From a virus, in the IMG/VR virus record IMGVR_UViG_3300046757_000275, positions 1 through 26,909 of that record: a stretch of DNA of 26,909 nt. One strand, given 5' to 3'. A model generated the notes under the pieces. That model did no database searches. It saw nothing but the letters and a program-made list of their open reading frames with translations, and was not told where the DNA came from. Below, one piece after another: positions 25,399 through 26,909 of the stretch (within the stretch, counting starts at the first letter, position 1; the number at the start of each line of letters is the position of its first letter). Made by a program: the position numbers and the translations under genes.

Positions 25399-26238
25399 AT
25401 GCGAGCAAAAAATTATCTAAACAACAAAGATATCTTAAAAGAAATACACAAGTCAAAAAATACATTCAACAGCTATATAGATCCGTCATACGGACAATAT
25501 GATATTATTCTTCCTGACGTAGAAAAAATTAATATACGTACAATTGCCGAAGCAAAGCGCAATAAAGCAAAAAAATTGTCAAGTGCAGAGTATGAACGTA
25601 GAAAAATGGCAGGTGAAAAAGTAAAACAAGCAGAATGCGAAGTTCCTTACACTTCGATTACTAAAGAAGAATTAATCTTCCGTGTTATGACGTTTGATCA
25701 CATTCCGGAAGAGCCCGGAAGAAAGAAAAATCCTAAAACTATTGCAGATACTAAGGTAAAATTAAATTTCCCTCCATTTAAGCATTATAAATTCGATGAC
25801 GAAGGAAATTTACAACTAGTTGGTAAGTCACACTGGGAAGGCGGCATGGAAAATGGTAGTTTTAATCATAAACACGGTAAAGCAACTGATAAACTTGCAA
25901 TGATGTGGTTAAAATTAGTGGATCGTTATGCTACCCGTGGCAATGTTCGTGGATATACTTATAACGATGAAATGAAAGGGCAAGCTATTTTACAATTAAC
26001 ACAAATTGGATTGCAGTTTGATGAGTCAAAGTCAGACAATCCTTTTGCATATTATACCGCAGCCGTAACAAATTCGTTTGTTAGAGTAATTAACATTGAA
26101 AAACGTAATCAAAACATACGCGATGACATTTTAGAAATGAATGACTTAACGCCAAGCTATACTAGGCAGAACGAAGGCGAATGGGAAGCTAGTGTTAAGC
26201 GTAACGAACAAGCTGGCCAGACATCGTTCACTGATTAA
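25399..26238 (+). CDS. 55: gp55, sigma factor for late transcription
   Basis: Encodes 279 residues from ATG 25399, which has GGAG 10 bases upstream. A frame extension to TTG 25342 is rejected because it begins inside the -35 box. gp55 replaces the host sigma factor and recognises late promoters. The N-terminus (NYLNNKDILKEIHKSK) matches T4 (YVNNKELLQAI). The sigma region-2-like core is at about 160-240: DRYATRGNVRGYTYNDEMKG, then FDESKSDNPFAYYTAAVTNS and FVRVINIEKRN. T4 has 185 residues; here about 120 extra residues lie between the N-terminal motif and the core, rich in Lys/Arg with a few aromatic patches. The C-terminus (EQAGQTSFTD) shows no clear match to the sliding-clamp-binding tail of T4 gp55. 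The identity is secure; the role of the insert is unknown. Confidence 0.92.
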   Translation: MRAKNYLNNKDILKEIHKSKNTFNSYIDPSYGQYDIILPDVEKINIRTIAEAKRNKAKKLSSAEYERRKMAGEKVKQAECEVPYTSITKEELIFRVMTFDHIPEEPGRKKNPKTIADTKVKLNFPPFKHYKFDDEGNLQLVGKSHWEGGMENGSFNHKHGKATDKLAMMWLKLVDRYATRGNVRGYTYNDEMKGQAILQLTQIGLQFDESKSDNPFAYYTAAVTNSFVRVINIEKRNQNIRDDILEMNDLTPSYTRQNEGEWEASVKRNEQAGQTSFTD

Positions 26239-26241
26239 TGG

Positions 26242-26270
26242 TTGACACCCTCCTAAATTTATAGTATAAT
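26242..26270 (+). promoter_or_regulatory. Consensus sigma70 promoter for gp47
   Basis: TTGACA at 26242-26247 and TATAAT at 26265-26270 have a 17-base spacer, again the exact consensus. The -35 box begins 4 bases after the gp55 stop. GGAG follows at 26286-26289 and the start codon at 26300, nearly the same layout as the gp55 promoter. gp47 is therefore likely transcribed independently, in the early phase. Confidence 0.9.
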
Positions 26271-26299
26271 ATACAAGCTAACTATGGAGAAACTTAGAT

Positions 26300-26909
26300 T
26301 TGTTTAAAAAGGCAGCGGTTTTTACCGATATCCACTTTGGATTAAAAGGAAACAGTCGTATTCACAACGACGACTGTGAAGACTTTATCGACTGGTACAT
26401 TGATCAAGCAAAAACTGCTGGTTGTGAAACTGGTATTTTCTGCGGAGATTGGCATCATAATAGAAATAGTCTCAATCTTACAACTATGGATGCTACTATA
26501 CGTAGTTTAGAGAAACTTGGTAAAGCATTTGACAAGTTTTACATGTTTGTAGGCAATCATGATCTATATTACAAGGACAAACGCGATGTAAGTTCAACTA
26601 TATTTGGTAAACACATCGACGGTATTACTTTTGTAGATGAAATTTACGAAGAAGAAGACGTTGCGCTCGTACCTTGGTTAGTAGGAGACGAATGGAAGAA
26701 GATGAGCAACATCAAAGCAAAGTATTTGTTTGGTCATTTTGAACTTCCTAGCTTTTATATGAACGCATTAGTTAGAATGCCAGACCACGGTGACCTAAAG
26801 CCTGAGCATTTTAAGCATCAAGAGTACGTCTTTAGTGGACATTTTCATAAAAGACAGAAGCAAGGTGCTATACACTACATTGGCAACGCATTTCCGCATA
26901 ATTATGCTG
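26300..26909 (+). CDS. 47: gp47, recombination endonuclease subunit (Mre11/SbcD-like), 5' part
   Basis: The window holds 203 codons; the 3' end lies outside. gp47 pairs with gp46 (Rad50-like) to resect DNA ends for recombination-dependent replication. All five metallophosphoesterase motifs are present: TDIH (9-12), GDWHH (49-53), GNHD (85-88), GHFE (145-148) and GHFH (180-183). These bind the two metal ions. The start is TTG at 26300, chosen because GGAG lies 10 bases upstream and the first beta strand (KAAVFTDIHFG) begins just after it. The nearby ATG at 26284 is out of frame and reaches a stop after seven codons. The rare start codon would lower expression. gp46 is expected downstream, beyond the window. 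Confidence 0.92.
   Translation, partial: MFKKAAVFTDIHFGLKGNSRIHNDDCEDFIDWYIDQAKTAGCETGIFCGDWHHNRNSLNLTTMDATIRSLEKLGKAFDKFYMFVGNHDLYYKDKRDVSSTIFGKHIDGITFVDEIYEEEDVALVPWLVGDEWKKMSNIKAKYLFGHFELPSFYMNALVRMPDHGDLKPEHFKHQEYVFSGHFHKRQKQGAIHYIGNAFPHNYA

Noticed and set aside
1-26909. tRNA genes, CRISPR arrays, insertion sequences, defence or toxin-antitoxin systems
   Set aside because: Coding density leaves no room for them, and no hallmark sequence was seen on either strand.

Overview
The window looks like part of the genome of a T4-like (Straboviridae/Kyanoviridae-type) contractile-tailed phage. It is AT-rich and carries the baseplate gene set of marine T4-like phages such as cyanophages and pelagiphages. 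The gp48, gp53, gp6 and giant structural proteins all resemble the marine T4-like forms more than T4 itself. The host cannot be fixed from the sequence. A marine bacterium is an inference from the overall protein style.

Left block, positions 1-25312, all on the minus strand. Read in transcription order (right to left) it is one tightly packed late structural operon: gp48 tail-tube cap, gp53 wedge, a gp27-like hub protein with a long proline-rich tail, an unrecognised 239-residue protein, gp5 hub with a C-terminal lysozyme domain, gp25 wedge, gp6 wedge, and then a giant structural protein. The giant frame starts by stop/start overlap with gp6, stays open for 4485 codons and leaves the window unfinished. 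There is almost no non-coding DNA; gaps range from a one-base overlap to 58 bases. T4-late-type AT-rich promoter motifs sit before gp48, gp6 and the 239-residue gene.

Right block, positions 25313-26909, plus strand. It holds gp55, the late-transcription sigma factor, and the 5' part of gp47, the Mre11/SbcD-like recombination nuclease. Each has its own full-consensus sigma70 promoter (TTGACA, 17-base spacer, TATAAT) and the same promoter-to-start geometry.

How it fits together: the 86-base divergent region between gp48 and gp55 places a late-type motif for the structural operon directly against the -35 box of the promoter that makes the late sigma factor. This suggests an early-to-late switch in which host polymerase makes gp55 and gp55-polymerase then fires the baseplate operon. 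The most unusual items are the giant modular protein in the slot T4 uses for gp7, the expanded gp55, the gp5 domain order, and the hub tail. No tRNA, CRISPR array, insertion sequence or defence system is visible, and no stretch over 300 bases lacks a gene.
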